Assembly: GCA_020851795.1 (NCBI GenBank)
Contig: JADZCA010000046.1
Location: 62,001-126,000 of the forward strand
Direction of reading: 5' to 3'
Origin: Planctomycetota bacterium
GTDB lineage: Bacteria > Planctomycetota > PLA2 > JAEUHO01
Length of the DNA stretch: 64,000 bases
In this document: in pieces, positions 16,860 to 25,492 of the stretch
Position numbering within the stretch: position 1 is the stretch's first letter
How the letters are laid out: each line of letters opens with the position of its first letter
The notes under the pieces: generated by a model
Databases searched by the model: none
What the model saw: the letters and a program-made list of their open reading frames with translations, nothing else
Told to the model about the DNA's origin: nothing
Made by a program: the position numbers and the translations under genes

Positions 16860-18743
16860 GTGGGCTGCCTCCGGATCAAGTCCGAGAAGCCCGGGCTCTT
16901 CGCCGTCACCGTGGAGGGCACGTCCCTCGACGCGCTGTCCCTTCGCGGCATCGTCGGGGAGTTCTCGAACGACCCGCCGCAAGATCCCGAGGCGGAGGCC
17001 GCGACGTATCGCGTGCTCGCACCGAAACTCCCCGCGCTCTTGAGCCGAATCGCTCCTGTTGCCCGTCGAGCGGGTTTTCTCCTCGAGCAGGACAATGCAG
17101 GCGCTCAGGTGCTCGCACAGGCGTTGCGCGAGGCATCGACGCTTCGGAGTGCCCTCGACGGGTCGCTGCGCAGCGTGCGCTTCAAGCTCTCGTCTAACTT
17201 CGGTCGCGCGCTCACGCCAAAGCAGCGGGAAGCCGTTGCTTGGCTCTTGGCCCTGCCACACGGTGCCAACTTCTCGGTTCCCGGAGCTGGCAAGACCACG
17301 ATCACGCTCGCGGTGCATGACGTGCTTCGCTCTCGGGGCGACGTGAGCCGCTTGCTCGTGGTGGGTCCTCGGAACGCCTTCGCTCCGTGGGAGGAGGAGG
17401 TGAAGGCCTGCTTCCGAGACCCGCCACGGGTCGTGCGCCTGGCGGGAGGCGGCGATCGGATCCGGAGCCTGCTGCGGGACACTGACCAGCCAGGGACGAT
17501 CTTCCTTGTCGGCTACCAGCAGGCCTACTTCGCGCTCGATGTCCTCGAAGAGTGGCTTGCGTCTCATGAAGGCGTCCACCTCGTTCTCGACGAGTCGCAC
17601 AAGATCAAGAGTCCGCGCCGCGGACCGTGGGGATCTACCGTCCTAGCGCTGGGGCTGCTGACGAAGCGTCGGGACATTTTGACCGGCACTCCCGCCCCGC
17701 ACGCGCTCTCGGACCTGGGAACGCAAGTGGAGTTCCTCTGGCCCACGCAGTCCATCCTGACTGACGCGCAACTCCGGGATCCGAACGCCGAGGAGGCGGT
17801 TTCCGACGTGCTCCGACCGCTCTACGTTCGCATCCGCAAGCGCGACTTGGGGCTGCGTGACCCGCTCATCAAGCCCGTGCCCATCCAGATGAGTTCTCTC
17901 CAGCGGCAGATTCATGATCGGATCGCGGCGAACACATCGCGCAGCCTCGCGGGACTGCGGAGCGACCGGGCCGACACCCTGAGCAGGTTGCGTCCACACG
18001 TCATCCGGCTGCTGCAGGTCGCGTCCAACCCTGCGCTCATGCTCACCGAAGCCGACGACTTCGACCTTCCCCAACTGCCGGTACGGGAGGGAAGCGAGTT
18101 GCAGGAGCTGTTCGCCGCCTACCACCAGCATGAAGTCCCTTCGAAGATGGCCTACGCGATTCAAGTCGCCCAGGCGCGTGCCGAGGCCGGGCTGAAGACG
18201 ATCGTCTGGACGAGCTTCGTCCGCAACACGGAGATGCTGGCGCGCCTCGTCCCTCACCTGCATCCGATCGTGCTGCACGGCGGCGTGCCGACCGCGCTCG
18301 ACATGGAGGACGTGCCGGAAGAGTCCCGAGAGGCGCGTATCGACCAGTTCAAGACGGACCCGGCGTGCTTCCTCATGATCGCCAATCCCGCCGCGTGCAG
18401 CGAGTCGGTGAGCTTGCACAGGCAGTGCGACCATGCCATTTATCTCGATCGGACCTTTAACGCCGCGGCGCTGATTCAGTCGATGGACCGCATCCACCGC
18501 CTCGGGCTTCCCCACAACGCCTTGGTGACCTACGAGTTGCTGATCTCGCCGGGCACCATCGACGAGGTAGTCGATCGTCGGCTCTCGGAAAAGGTGCGCC
18601 GGATGGGCCGACTGCTCGACGACGAGACGCTCCGGTCGATCGACCTGGAATTGGAGGACGACGACGACGCCCTTGCCTTCGACTCTCAGGACGCTGCCGC
18701 AGTAATCGAGTTCTTGCAAGTCGAGCGAACCCGTGGCGCGTGA
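16860..18743 (+). CDS. SNF2-family DNA helicase/translocase
   Basis: 627 aa. Walker A SVPGAGKTT (Lys145), DESH box LDESHKIKSP at 244-247, ILTGTP (motif III), then the second RecA lobe with KTIVWTSFVRNTEMLARL and motif VI QSMDRIHRLG at 540-549: a Swi2/Snf2-type double-stranded DNA translocase. GTG start four bases after the ParB-like stop. The N-terminal ~125 residues are not a known domain to me. The acidic C-terminus (LELEDDDDALAFDSQD) is unusual. It overlaps the next gene by 11 bp. In defence systems such enzymes move DNA for a partner nuclease or methylase. Confidence 0.88.
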   Translation: MGCLRIKSEKPGLFAVTVEGTSLDALSLRGIVGEFSNDPPQDPEAEAATYRVLAPKLPALLSRIAPVARRAGFLLEQDNAGAQVLAQALREASTLRSALDGSLRSVRFKLSSNFGRALTPKQREAVAWLLALPHGANFSVPGAGKTTITLAVHDVLRSRGDVSRLLVVGPRNAFAPWEEEVKACFRDPPRVVRLAGGGDRIRSLLRDTDQPGTIFLVGYQQAYFALDVLEEWLASHEGVHLVLDESHKIKSPRRGPWGSTVLALGLLTKRRDILTGTPAPHALSDLGTQVEFLWPTQSILTDAQLRDPNAEEAVSDVLRPLYVRIRKRDLGLRDPLIKPVPIQMSSLQRQIHDRIAANTSRSLAGLRSDRADTLSRLRPHVIRLLQVASNPALMLTEADDFDLPQLPVREGSELQELFAAYHQHEVPSKMAYAIQVAQARAEAGLKTIVWTSFVRNTEMLARLVPHLHPIVLHGGVPTALDMEDVPEESREARIDQFKTDPACFLMIANPAACSESVSLHRQCDHAIYLDRTFNAAALIQSMDRIHRLGLPHNALVTYELLISPGTIDEVVDRRLSEKVRRMGRLLDDETLRSIDLELEDDDDALAFDSQDAAAVIEFLQVERTRGA

Positions 18744-19683
18744 CATCATTCCCTCTCTGCACGTCGTGGGCCTCTCCGTAGTCGTTGGGACGCTCAAGAC
18801 GCAGACATCCGTCTCCCGTGACGAACTCCTGCTCATCTTGCGCCGCTGCGGACTGCGCGGCGGTGCGATTCCATGGACAGATGTTCTGACTCGCGCACGA
18901 GCCCTGAAGTTGTTCTCCGTAGTCAACGACATGATCCACCTTTCCGGGGCCGGCCGAACGCTGGCTACCCTCACCGCCGAAAGTCTAGAGCCGACCGACG
19001 ACTTTGAACGTGCTCTCGCGCTTTGCTCGCTCGGGCAGAGCTCGGAACGCTTGGTCTTCTCTGGGATGCGCGTGCAGGGTCGCGTCGTCCAGGGAGGTCG
19101 CCTCGGAGCGGACGCGGTGCTCGGACAGTTGCAGGCGCTCGGTGTCGTCCAGCCGGGAACGGCCACGGGAGAGTGGATCATCACCTCAGACTTGTGGGAG
19201 CCGGTTCTCGCGGGGCTCTTCATGTCTGCCAGGAGTTCGGAAGCGGCGCATCGCATCGGGCGTATCGGCGAGGCACTCACCCTGCGGTACTTGGAGGAAC
19301 AAGGGTGTAGCGCCCTGCACCTCTCACCGATCGCCGACGTATTCGGGTTCGACATCTTGAGCTATGGCTGCCTCGGTTTCGAGAGCCTCGCCGTGGAAGC
19401 AAAGGCCACGGTCGCGTCCACGACGCCGACCTTCTTCCTGTCGAGGAACGAGCTTCGCCTCGCCCAGAGCGTGGGTCCTCGCTACTGGGTCGTGGTCTGG
19501 GCCGGGGTCAACGACGCCCTCTCTGACGAGGAGAACTACCGTGCGCTTCGCGCGAGGGGCCAGCCGCGGATTGTGAAGGATCCCCACGCGGTACTCACGG
19601 CTGGCTGTCCCCCAATGCTCGGGGGCTATGCGATTCCGGACGGATCGGTGCGGGCCGATGGGCTCATCTGGACGCTGCCCTGA
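18733..19683 (+). CDS. DUF3883-like PD-(D/E)xK nuclease
   Basis: 316 aa. The C-terminal half has the DUF3883 (NOV C-terminal) pattern: GRIGEALTLRYLEEQG (Glu180), GFDI (Asp207), VEAKAT (Glu222-x-Lys224), FFLSRNELRLA and YWVVVW, which together give a PD-(D/E)xK restriction-nuclease core. The N-terminal half is unrecognised and may bind DNA. GTG start inside the helicase 3' end (11-bp overlap). Last gene of the island, 30 bases before the right comM repeat. Probably the effector nuclease; not tested. Confidence 0.78.
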   Translation: MARDIIPSLHVVGLSVVVGTLKTQTSVSRDELLLILRRCGLRGGAIPWTDVLTRARALKLFSVVNDMIHLSGAGRTLATLTAESLEPTDDFERALALCSLGQSSERLVFSGMRVQGRVVQGGRLGADAVLGQLQALGVVQPGTATGEWIITSDLWEPVLAGLFMSARSSEAAHRIGRIGEALTLRYLEEQGCSALHLSPIADVFGFDILSYGCLGFESLAVEAKATVASTTPTFFLSRNELRLAQSVGPRYWVVVWAGVNDALSDEENYRALRARGQPRIVKDPHAVLTAGCPPMLGGYAIPDGSVRADGLIWTLP

Positions 19684-19713
19684 AGGTGCTGCGCTCGATT
19701 TCCTGTGGGGCGC

Positions 19714-19994
19714 TTCCGCGCACGCCGCCGGCCGCTCACCCCGGATCCTCCCCCCGGTACTGGAGCGCTTCGGCGACGTGGGTCTCGGTCACGCGGTCGG
19801 CGCCCGCGAGGTCGGCGATCGTGCGCGCGACGCGCAGCGTGCGGTGCACGCCGCGGCCGGAGAGCGCGTACGCCCGCGCCGCGCGCAGGAGGCAGTCGGT
19901 GGCCGCGTCGTCGGCGGCCACCGCGACGCGCAGCGCCGCCGCGGGGATGCGCGCGTTGGCGGTCCGAGGGAGCCCCAACCGCGCGGCGCGCTCG
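19714..19994. repeat. Right copy of 281-bp direct repeat, within comM
   Basis: Partner of 12565-12845. Here the repeat is continuous with the rest of comM, so the intact gene is a join of chromosomal 5' and island-borne 3' parts. This is the arrangement made by elements that integrate into a gene end and restore it. Confidence 0.93.
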
Positions 19995-21271
19995 CGCTGC
20001 GCCGCCCGCGCGATCGCGATCGACGGGCGCGGGTCGGCGACCGCGCTCGCCGCGGTCGCCTCGGGGCCGAGGAGCGCCTTGGGGTCCACGGCGCGCACCG
20101 TCACGCGCAGGTCGAAGCGGTCGAGCAACGGCCCCGACACCCGTCCGCGGTAGCGCGCCGCGAGCCCGCCCGGGCAGCGGCACGCCTTCACCCCCGACCC
20201 GAGCCAGCCGCACGGGCACGGGTTCATCGCCCCCACGAGCACGACTTCGCTCGGGAACTGCGCGCGCCCCGCGGCGCGGCCGATCACGACCGCGCCGTCC
20301 TCGACGGGCTGGCGCAGCCCCTCGAGCGCCGGGCGCGGGACCTCGGCGAGCTCGTCGAGGAAGAGGACGCCGAGGTGGGCGAGGCTCACCTCGCCCGGGC
20401 GCGGGATCGGGCCCCCGCCGAGCAGCCCCGCGAGGCTCGTCGTGTGGTGGGGCGCGCGGAACGGGCGCGCACGCGCCAGCCCGCCGTCGAGCAGTCCGGC
20501 CGCGCTCTGCACGCGGCTCACCTCGAGCGCCTCCTCGCGCGACAGCGGCGGCAGCAGCCCCTGGAGTGCGCGCGCGAGCAATGTCTTGCCCGCGCCCGGT
20601 GGCCCCACGAGCAGCAGGTTGTGCCCGCCCGCCGCCGCGACCACGGCCGCGCGCACCGCGACAGGCTGCCCGCGCACCTCGCGCCACGCGGCGTCGCCGC
20701 CGTCGTCGGGCGACCACGCGAGCGGCGGCACGGGCGCGAGCCGCAGCGCCCCGCGCAGGTGGCCCACCGCCTCCGACAGCCGCTCGACGGGGCGCACGAC
20801 CACGCCCTCGACCGCGCTCGCCTCATCGGCGTTGCGCGCGGGCACGATCGCCTCGGTCACCTTCGCCCGTCGCGCCGCCTCGACCGCCGCGAGCACGCCG
20901 CGCACCGGCCGGACGCGACCGTCGAGCGTGAGCTCGCCCACGCACAACGTCTTGCCCAGCGGGTCCGCGCCCGCGAGGCTGCCCGACGCCGCGAGCAGCG
21001 CGAGCGCGATGGGCAGGTCTAGCCCCGGCCCCTCCTTGCGCGCCGAGGCCGGTGTCAGGTTCACCGTCACCGCGCCGTCGGGCCACGGGTACCCGTCGTG
21101 CATCAACGCGCCGCGGATCCGCTCGCGCCCCTCCTTGAGCGCGCCGTCCCCCATCCCGACGATGCGGAACTGCCCCGTCTCGCCGGAGCGAGGCAGCGCC
21201 ACCTGGATGTCGACGAGACGGGCGTCGACCCCCGTCGGGACGGACCCGAGGGCTCGTGCGAAGTCGGCCAT
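19736..21271 (-). CDS. comM: YifB/ComM-family Mg-chelatase-like AAA+ ATPase
   Basis: 511 aa, full length. N-terminal Lon-protease-like domain (LVDIQVALPRSGETGQFRIV), Walker A LLVGPPGAGKTLL at about 219-231, Walker B VLFLDELAEV, the zinc/arginine region NPCPCGWLGSG, and a C-terminal domain. ComM proteins are hexameric helicases that promote branch migration during natural transformation. The last ~86 codons duplicate 12587-12845, so the 3' end probably arrived with the island. Cannot tell from sequence whether the cell is naturally competent. Confidence 0.95.
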   Translation of the reverse strand: MADFARALGSVPTGVDARLVDIQVALPRSGETGQFRIVGMGDGALKEGRERIRGALMHDGYPWPDGAVTVNLTPASARKEGPGLDLPIALALLAASGSLAGADPLGKTLCVGELTLDGRVRPVRGVLAAVEAARRAKVTEAIVPARNADEASAVEGVVVRPVERLSEAVGHLRGALRLAPVPPLAWSPDDGGDAAWREVRGQPVAVRAAVVAAAGGHNLLLVGPPGAGKTLLARALQGLLPPLSREEALEVSRVQSAAGLLDGGLARARPFRAPHHTTSLAGLLGGGPIPRPGEVSLAHLGVLFLDELAEVPRPALEGLRQPVEDGAVVIGRAAGRAQFPSEVVLVGAMNPCPCGWLGSGVKACRCPGGLAARYRGRVSGPLLDRFDLRVTVRAVDPKALLGPEATAASAVADPRPSIAIARAAQRERAARLGLPRTANARIPAAALRVAVAADDAATDCLLRAARAYALSGRGVHRTLRVARTIADLAGADRVTETHVAEALQYRGEDPG

Positions 21272-21337
21272 CGCAGAGAACTCGCGCGAGCGGCGCCGTC
21301 GGTCACGGCGGCGCGGGGCGAACGACGCCGCCGCGCG

Positions 21338-21796
21338 TCAGGCGCGACGCCCCCGCGTGCGGGGCGCGCTCGCGCGGGCCGCCGGCCCCGCGCCGCAGCA
21401 CCGCGCGAGGAACGCCGCCGTCGCGGGCGTGACGCCGACGAGCTTGTCCGTCGCCTGACGGTAGAGCTTGAAGTGGAGCTCGGCCTCGGGACGCCCCGCC
21501 GCCTTCGCGAACGCCTTGAGCTCGGCGCGGCCCAGCGCCCGCGTCGCCGACGCGGTGCGCCGCACGACGAGCCGCACGCGGGGCGTCTGGCGCGCGACGC
21601 CGGGGAGGCGAGGGAGCGCCTCGGCCACGGTGGCCACGCCGCTCGCGACGAGACCGCGGCCGCCCTCGTTCTCGCTCGCGAAGACGAACACCGTGTCGCC
21701 CACCGCGACGCGCTTGCCGCCGTACATCGTCTTGGCGCGCTCGAAGCGGAACGTGGGCACGGCGGCGTCGGGGACCTCGGCCTTGATCACGTACAC
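21338..21796 (-). CDS. Conserved-looking hypothetical protein, possible PUA-like fold
   Basis: 152 aa starting at GTG (VYVIKAEVPDAAVPTFRFER). A compact beta-rich first half (KRVAVGDTVFVFASENEGG, GLVASGVATVAEA) recalls PUA/EVE-like small domains, but I cannot assign it. The C-terminal part is helical (LKAFAKAAGRPEAELHFKLY) with a basic, low-complexity tail. An alternative GTG is six bases downstream. The gene is divergent from the S41 protease, 66 bp after comM's start. Confidence 0.65.
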   Translation of the reverse strand: MYVIKAEVPDAAVPTFRFERAKTMYGGKRVAVGDTVFVFASENEGGRGLVASGVATVAEALPRLPGVARQTPRVRLVVRRTASATRALGRAELKAFAKAAGRPEAELHFKLYRQATDKLVGVTPATAAFLARCCGAGPAARASAPRTRGRRA

Positions 21797-22007
21797 CGCG
21801 CAGGCCCTCCGCCGCCGCGCCCGCGCGCGCGCGCCCGCCGAGCGTATCGCCGCCCGCGCCGCCGTCAGGTGGAACCGCCCGGCTCCGCGGGACGTCCATC
21901 GCCGCGGGCCCCGCGCCATGGCGCGGGACCCGCTCGCTCGCCCGATCTCTTCCGGCGTCGGCCCGCCCCCCCGGGGGTACGATGCCCGCTCGACCCCGGA
22001 ACGCCCC

Positions 22008-24467
22008 ATGCTCCGTCGAATCCTGCTCCCGGCCGCCCTCCTGCTCGCGGCCGCCGTCGTCCAGCCCCCCCGGTTCGCGCGCGCCGACGACGTGGACGAC
22101 GCGACGGCCCGCAAGGGCGTCGAGGCCGTGCTCGCGCAGACGAAGGACGACGACGTCGCCGCCCTGTGGGCCGCCGGCAAGCGGCTCTCCGACGACAAGC
22201 TGGCCATCCCCGCGCTGCGCGCGCTCGCCGCCACGGCCTCCGCCGGCCACCGGCTCGCGATCGGCCGCGCCCTCGTGCTCCTCCAGGACGAGACCAAGGG
22301 CGTCGAGGTGCTCGTCACGCTCGTCAAGGACGACGCCGCGCCGGTCCCCGTGCGTGCGGCCGCGCTCAAGGTGATCGGCCGCTTCGGCGAGGAGGAGCAG
22401 GCCGAGTGGCTCGAGAAGGCCGTGGACGACGCGCTCGACCCGTCGCTCAAGATGGCCATGGCCAAGGCCCTGTGGCAGCTCGGCGGGCCCGGCGCGCCGA
22501 AGGCCAAGGCGATCATGCTCGACTTCCTGCGCAGCGAGTCGCGCGAGCGCCGCGAGGAAGGCGCGCTGGCGCTGGGCGAGATCGGCGCCGCCGCCGAGGC
22601 GAAGGCGACGCTGCAGGAGCTGCGCGACCAGCCCACCGAGCGCGGCCGCACCGCGGCGCTGCTCCTCGAGCTGCTCGCGCGCGAGAGCGTGGACGAGGGC
22701 GCGCTGCGCACCGCCCCGCCGCCGCCCCCCGCGGCGCCGTCGTCGTGGCCGCTGCTCGACGAGATCCGCCAGCTGCTCGAGCAGACGTACGTGCTGCCCG
22801 AGAAGCTGCGCGACCAGAAGCTCGAGGACTTCGCGGCCGAGGGCTTCACGAAGGCGCTCGACGAGCACTCCAACTACCTCACGCCCGCCGAGCACGCACG
22901 GCTGCTCGAGAGCCTCGACCCGACCTACGGCGGCGTGGGCGCCTACGTCCACAACGACCCCGACAACCGCGAGCAGTTCACGATCAGCCGCCCGATCTGG
23001 GGCGGCCCCCTCTACAAGGCGGGCCTGCGCACCGGCGACGTGGTCACCCACATCGACGGCGAGGCGACGTTCGGGCTCTCGGTGGACGAGTGCGTGCGCC
23101 GCCTCAAGGGCCCCGCGGGGACGAAGGTCGTCGTCAGCATCGTCCGCCCGGGCTGGGCGGAGAAGCAGGACTTCACGCTGACGCGCGCCAACATCACGAT
23201 CCCGACGATCTCCTACGACCTGCTGCCGGGCCCCGTCGGCTACCTCCAGATCCTCTCCTTCGGCGAGGAGACCCCGCGCGAGGTCCACCGCATCCTCGAC
23301 GAGTTCGCCGCCGCCAAGGTCAAGGGCGTCGTCCTCGACCTGCGCTGGAACCCGGGCGGGCTGCTTCGCGCCGCCGTGGACATCGCCTCCGAGTTCCTCC
23401 CCGCGGGCCTCACCGTCGTCTCGGAGAAGGGCCGCGAGGGTGTGTGGCCCGAGAAGGTCCACGCGTCCAGCGGCGCCGGCGCGTCGCGCGAGCAGGCCCC
23501 GCTCGTCGTGCTCGTCAACGCCGGGACGGCGAGCGCCTCCGAGATCCTCTCGGGCGCGCTGCGCCACCACCAGCGCGCGCGCCTCGTGGGCACGCAGACC
23601 TACGGCAAGGGCTCGGTGCAGATCCCGGTCGACCTCAAGTCGCGGCCCGGCGAGTCCTTCACCGACACCGAGCGGCTCACCGTGCTGTCCTACAGCGACG
23701 TGAACGGGAACAACCGGCTCGACCCCGGCGAGCCCGTCCGCACGGCCAAGCTCAAGAACGGCCGCTACGACCCCGCCGAGAAGTTCACCGACGCGAACGG
23801 CAACGGCGTGTGGGACGAGGGCGAGGCGTTCGTGGACGGCAACAGCAACGGCGTCTACGACGTCGCCGAGCCCTTCGAGGACCGCAACAAGAACGGCCGG
23901 TGGGACCCGGGTGGCGCGTTCAAGCCCACCGTCGCGCTCTACTACCTCCCCGACGGCACGCACCTCGACGGCCACGTCGAGGTCAAGGCGGGCAAGGTCG
24001 TGCGCACCGGCGGCATCGTGCCCGACGTCGAGCTCAAGGACGACCCGCGCGACCTCTGGGAGTTCCAGGCGCAGTCCGAGCTCTACCGCAGCGGCGCGAT
24101 CCGCACGTACGTGGACGCGGCGATGGCCAAGGACCCGGCGCTGTTCGAGACGCTGGGCCGCTCGGACCGGCGCGACCCCGAGGCGTACCCGGGCTTCGAC
24201 GCCTGGTACGACACGCTCGGCACGAAGCTCTCCAAGCAGGCCGTGCGCTCGCTCGTCCGTCTGCGCGTGCGCGAGAACATCGCCGACCGGATCGGCCGCG
24301 CGCTCGAGGGCGACGTCGTCGACGACGCGGTGCTGCGCGCCGGCGTGGTCGAGCTCCTGCGCCAGGTCAACCTGGACCCGAAGTCGGTCCCCGACCTCGC
24401 GTTCCTCGCCGACCTGCCGCCGCCGAAGAAGCCGGCCGACGCGTCCACGACGCCCGCCGCGAAGTAG
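22008..24467 (+). CDS. S41 C-terminal processing protease with HEAT-like and EF-hand-like segments
   Basis: 819 aa, secreted. Signal peptide (LLPAALLLAAAVVQPPRFARA), HEAT-like helical repeats to about residue 240, then a PDZ domain (GLRTGDVVTHIDGEATFG) and the S41 protease core. Catalytic Ser509 in NAGTASASE and Lys534 in TYGKGSVQ keep the 25-residue spacing of plant D1P and CtpA. At about 564-640, within the protease domain, four DxNGNxxxDxGE calcium-loop motifs are inserted. ATG chosen for its signal peptide; no Shine-Dalgarno. Likely a periplasmic, possibly calcium-dependent, processing or quality-control protease. Confidence 0.9.
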   Translation: MLRRILLPAALLLAAAVVQPPRFARADDVDDATARKGVEAVLAQTKDDDVAALWAAGKRLSDDKLAIPALRALAATASAGHRLAIGRALVLLQDETKGVEVLVTLVKDDAAPVPVRAAALKVIGRFGEEEQAEWLEKAVDDALDPSLKMAMAKALWQLGGPGAPKAKAIMLDFLRSESRERREEGALALGEIGAAAEAKATLQELRDQPTERGRTAALLLELLARESVDEGALRTAPPPPPAAPSSWPLLDEIRQLLEQTYVLPEKLRDQKLEDFAAEGFTKALDEHSNYLTPAEHARLLESLDPTYGGVGAYVHNDPDNREQFTISRPIWGGPLYKAGLRTGDVVTHIDGEATFGLSVDECVRRLKGPAGTKVVVSIVRPGWAEKQDFTLTRANITIPTISYDLLPGPVGYLQILSFGEETPREVHRILDEFAAAKVKGVVLDLRWNPGGLLRAAVDIASEFLPAGLTVVSEKGREGVWPEKVHASSGAGASREQAPLVVLVNAGTASASEILSGALRHHQRARLVGTQTYGKGSVQIPVDLKSRPGESFTDTERLTVLSYSDVNGNNRLDPGEPVRTAKLKNGRYDPAEKFTDANGNGVWDEGEAFVDGNSNGVYDVAEPFEDRNKNGRWDPGGAFKPTVALYYLPDGTHLDGHVEVKAGKVVRTGGIVPDVELKDDPRDLWEFQAQSELYRSGAIRTYVDAAMAKDPALFETLGRSDRRDPEAYPGFDAWYDTLGTKLSKQAVRSLVRLRVRENIADRIGRALEGDVVDDAVLRAGVVELLRQVNLDPKSVPDLAFLADLPPPKKPADASTTPAAK

Positions 24468-24476
24468 CCGCGCGCG

Positions 24477-25244
24477 GTGCCGGTCGAGCTGCTCGCCTTC
24501 CCGGGGATCGCCGCGGCGGTCCCCGGGCTCGTCGCCGGCGTGACGTCGCGCGCGGGCGGCGTCAGCCGCGGCGCGTACGCCTCGCTCAACCTCGGGCGCT
24601 CGTGCGGCGACGAGCCCGACGCCGTGACCGAGAACGGCCGGCGCCTCGCTGCCGCGCTCGGCGCCACCGAGCGCGTGCGCTTCCCGCGGCAGGTGCACGG
24701 CCGCGAGGTCGTCGTGCTCGACGCCGTCCCCGCCGGCCCGCTGCCCGACGCCGACGCGGTCGTGACCGCGGTCGTCGGGCTCCCCGTCGGCGTGCTGGGC
24801 GCGGACTGCCCCGGCGTGCTGCTCGCCGACCCGGTGCACCGGGCGATCGGCGTCGTCCACTGCGGCTGGCGGGGCACCGTCGCCGGCGTGCTGCTCGCGG
24901 CGATCGAGGCGATGCGGGCGCGGTTCGGCACCGACCCCGGCGCGCTGCGGGTGGGGCTCGGGCCGGGGATCTCGGCGCGTCGCTACGAGGTCGGGCCCGA
25001 CGTCGCGCAGCCGATCTCGGCGTCGATCCCCGGCGGTGCCGCGTGCCTGACGCCGGGGCGCGGCGACCGCCGATTCCTCGACCTGCACGAGGCCCTGCGC
25101 CGCCAGGCGCTCGCCGCAGGCGTCCCCGCGGCGGCGATCGAGGCGATCGCGCGCTGCACCTACGACGAGCGCGACCGGTTCTTCTCGCACCGGCGCGAGG
25201 GCCCCGCGACGGGGCGGCACGGGCTGGTGGCGTGCCTCCTCTGA
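24477..25244 (+). CDS. pgeF: Multicopper-oxidase-like laccase-domain purine nucleoside phosphorylase
   Basis: 255 aa YfiH/PgeF-family protein: GVTSRAGGVSRGAYASLNLG, FPRQVHG, LGADCPGVLLADP and VHCGWRGTVAGVL provide the His/Cys/His metal site. Members have been described as polyphenol oxidases and later as zinc purine nucleoside phosphorylases or peptidoglycan-editing factors. GTG start nine bases after the protease stop, so probably co-transcribed with it. Confidence 0.93.
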   Translation: MPVELLAFPGIAAAVPGLVAGVTSRAGGVSRGAYASLNLGRSCGDEPDAVTENGRRLAAALGATERVRFPRQVHGREVVVLDAVPAGPLPDADAVVTAVVGLPVGVLGADCPGVLLADPVHRAIGVVHCGWRGTVAGVLLAAIEAMRARFGTDPGALRVGLGPGISARRYEVGPDVAQPISASIPGGAACLTPGRGDRRFLDLHEALRRQALAAGVPAAAIEAIARCTYDERDRFFSHRREGPATGRHGLVACLL

Positions 25245-25265
25245 ACGAAGCGCGGCGCTTCGTTC
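25243..25265 (+). terminator. Hairpin overlapping the pgeF stop
   Basis: Perfect inverted repeat GAACGAAGCGC / GCGCTTCGTTC with almost no loop, so the real stem is about nine pairs. Begins inside the TGA of pgeF. No T-run follows. Confidence 0.55.
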
Positions 25266-25492
25266 AACGGGTGCGCGCGGGGGGCCGCGGAACGCGAGAG
25301 ACGGACGTCGGGCGAGGCGGGCCGGCCCCGACGACGGGGACGGAGCGCGGAGGGATCAGGGAGAAGAAGGAGACGGACGAAAGAGGCGCGGGACGGAGAG
25401 GGCCGAGGAGCCAAGAAGGTGCGACGAGCGAGTGGACCGCGAACGCAGCGGCGCACAAGCGCGAGCTCACGCGCGGCGGGCGGGCGGGGCGC

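Noticed and set aside
12846..19713. Island as a DISARM or BREX locus
   Set aside because: No DUF1998, PLD nuclease, PglZ, BrxC or Lon-like gene; only the methylase and SNF2 parts are shared in type.
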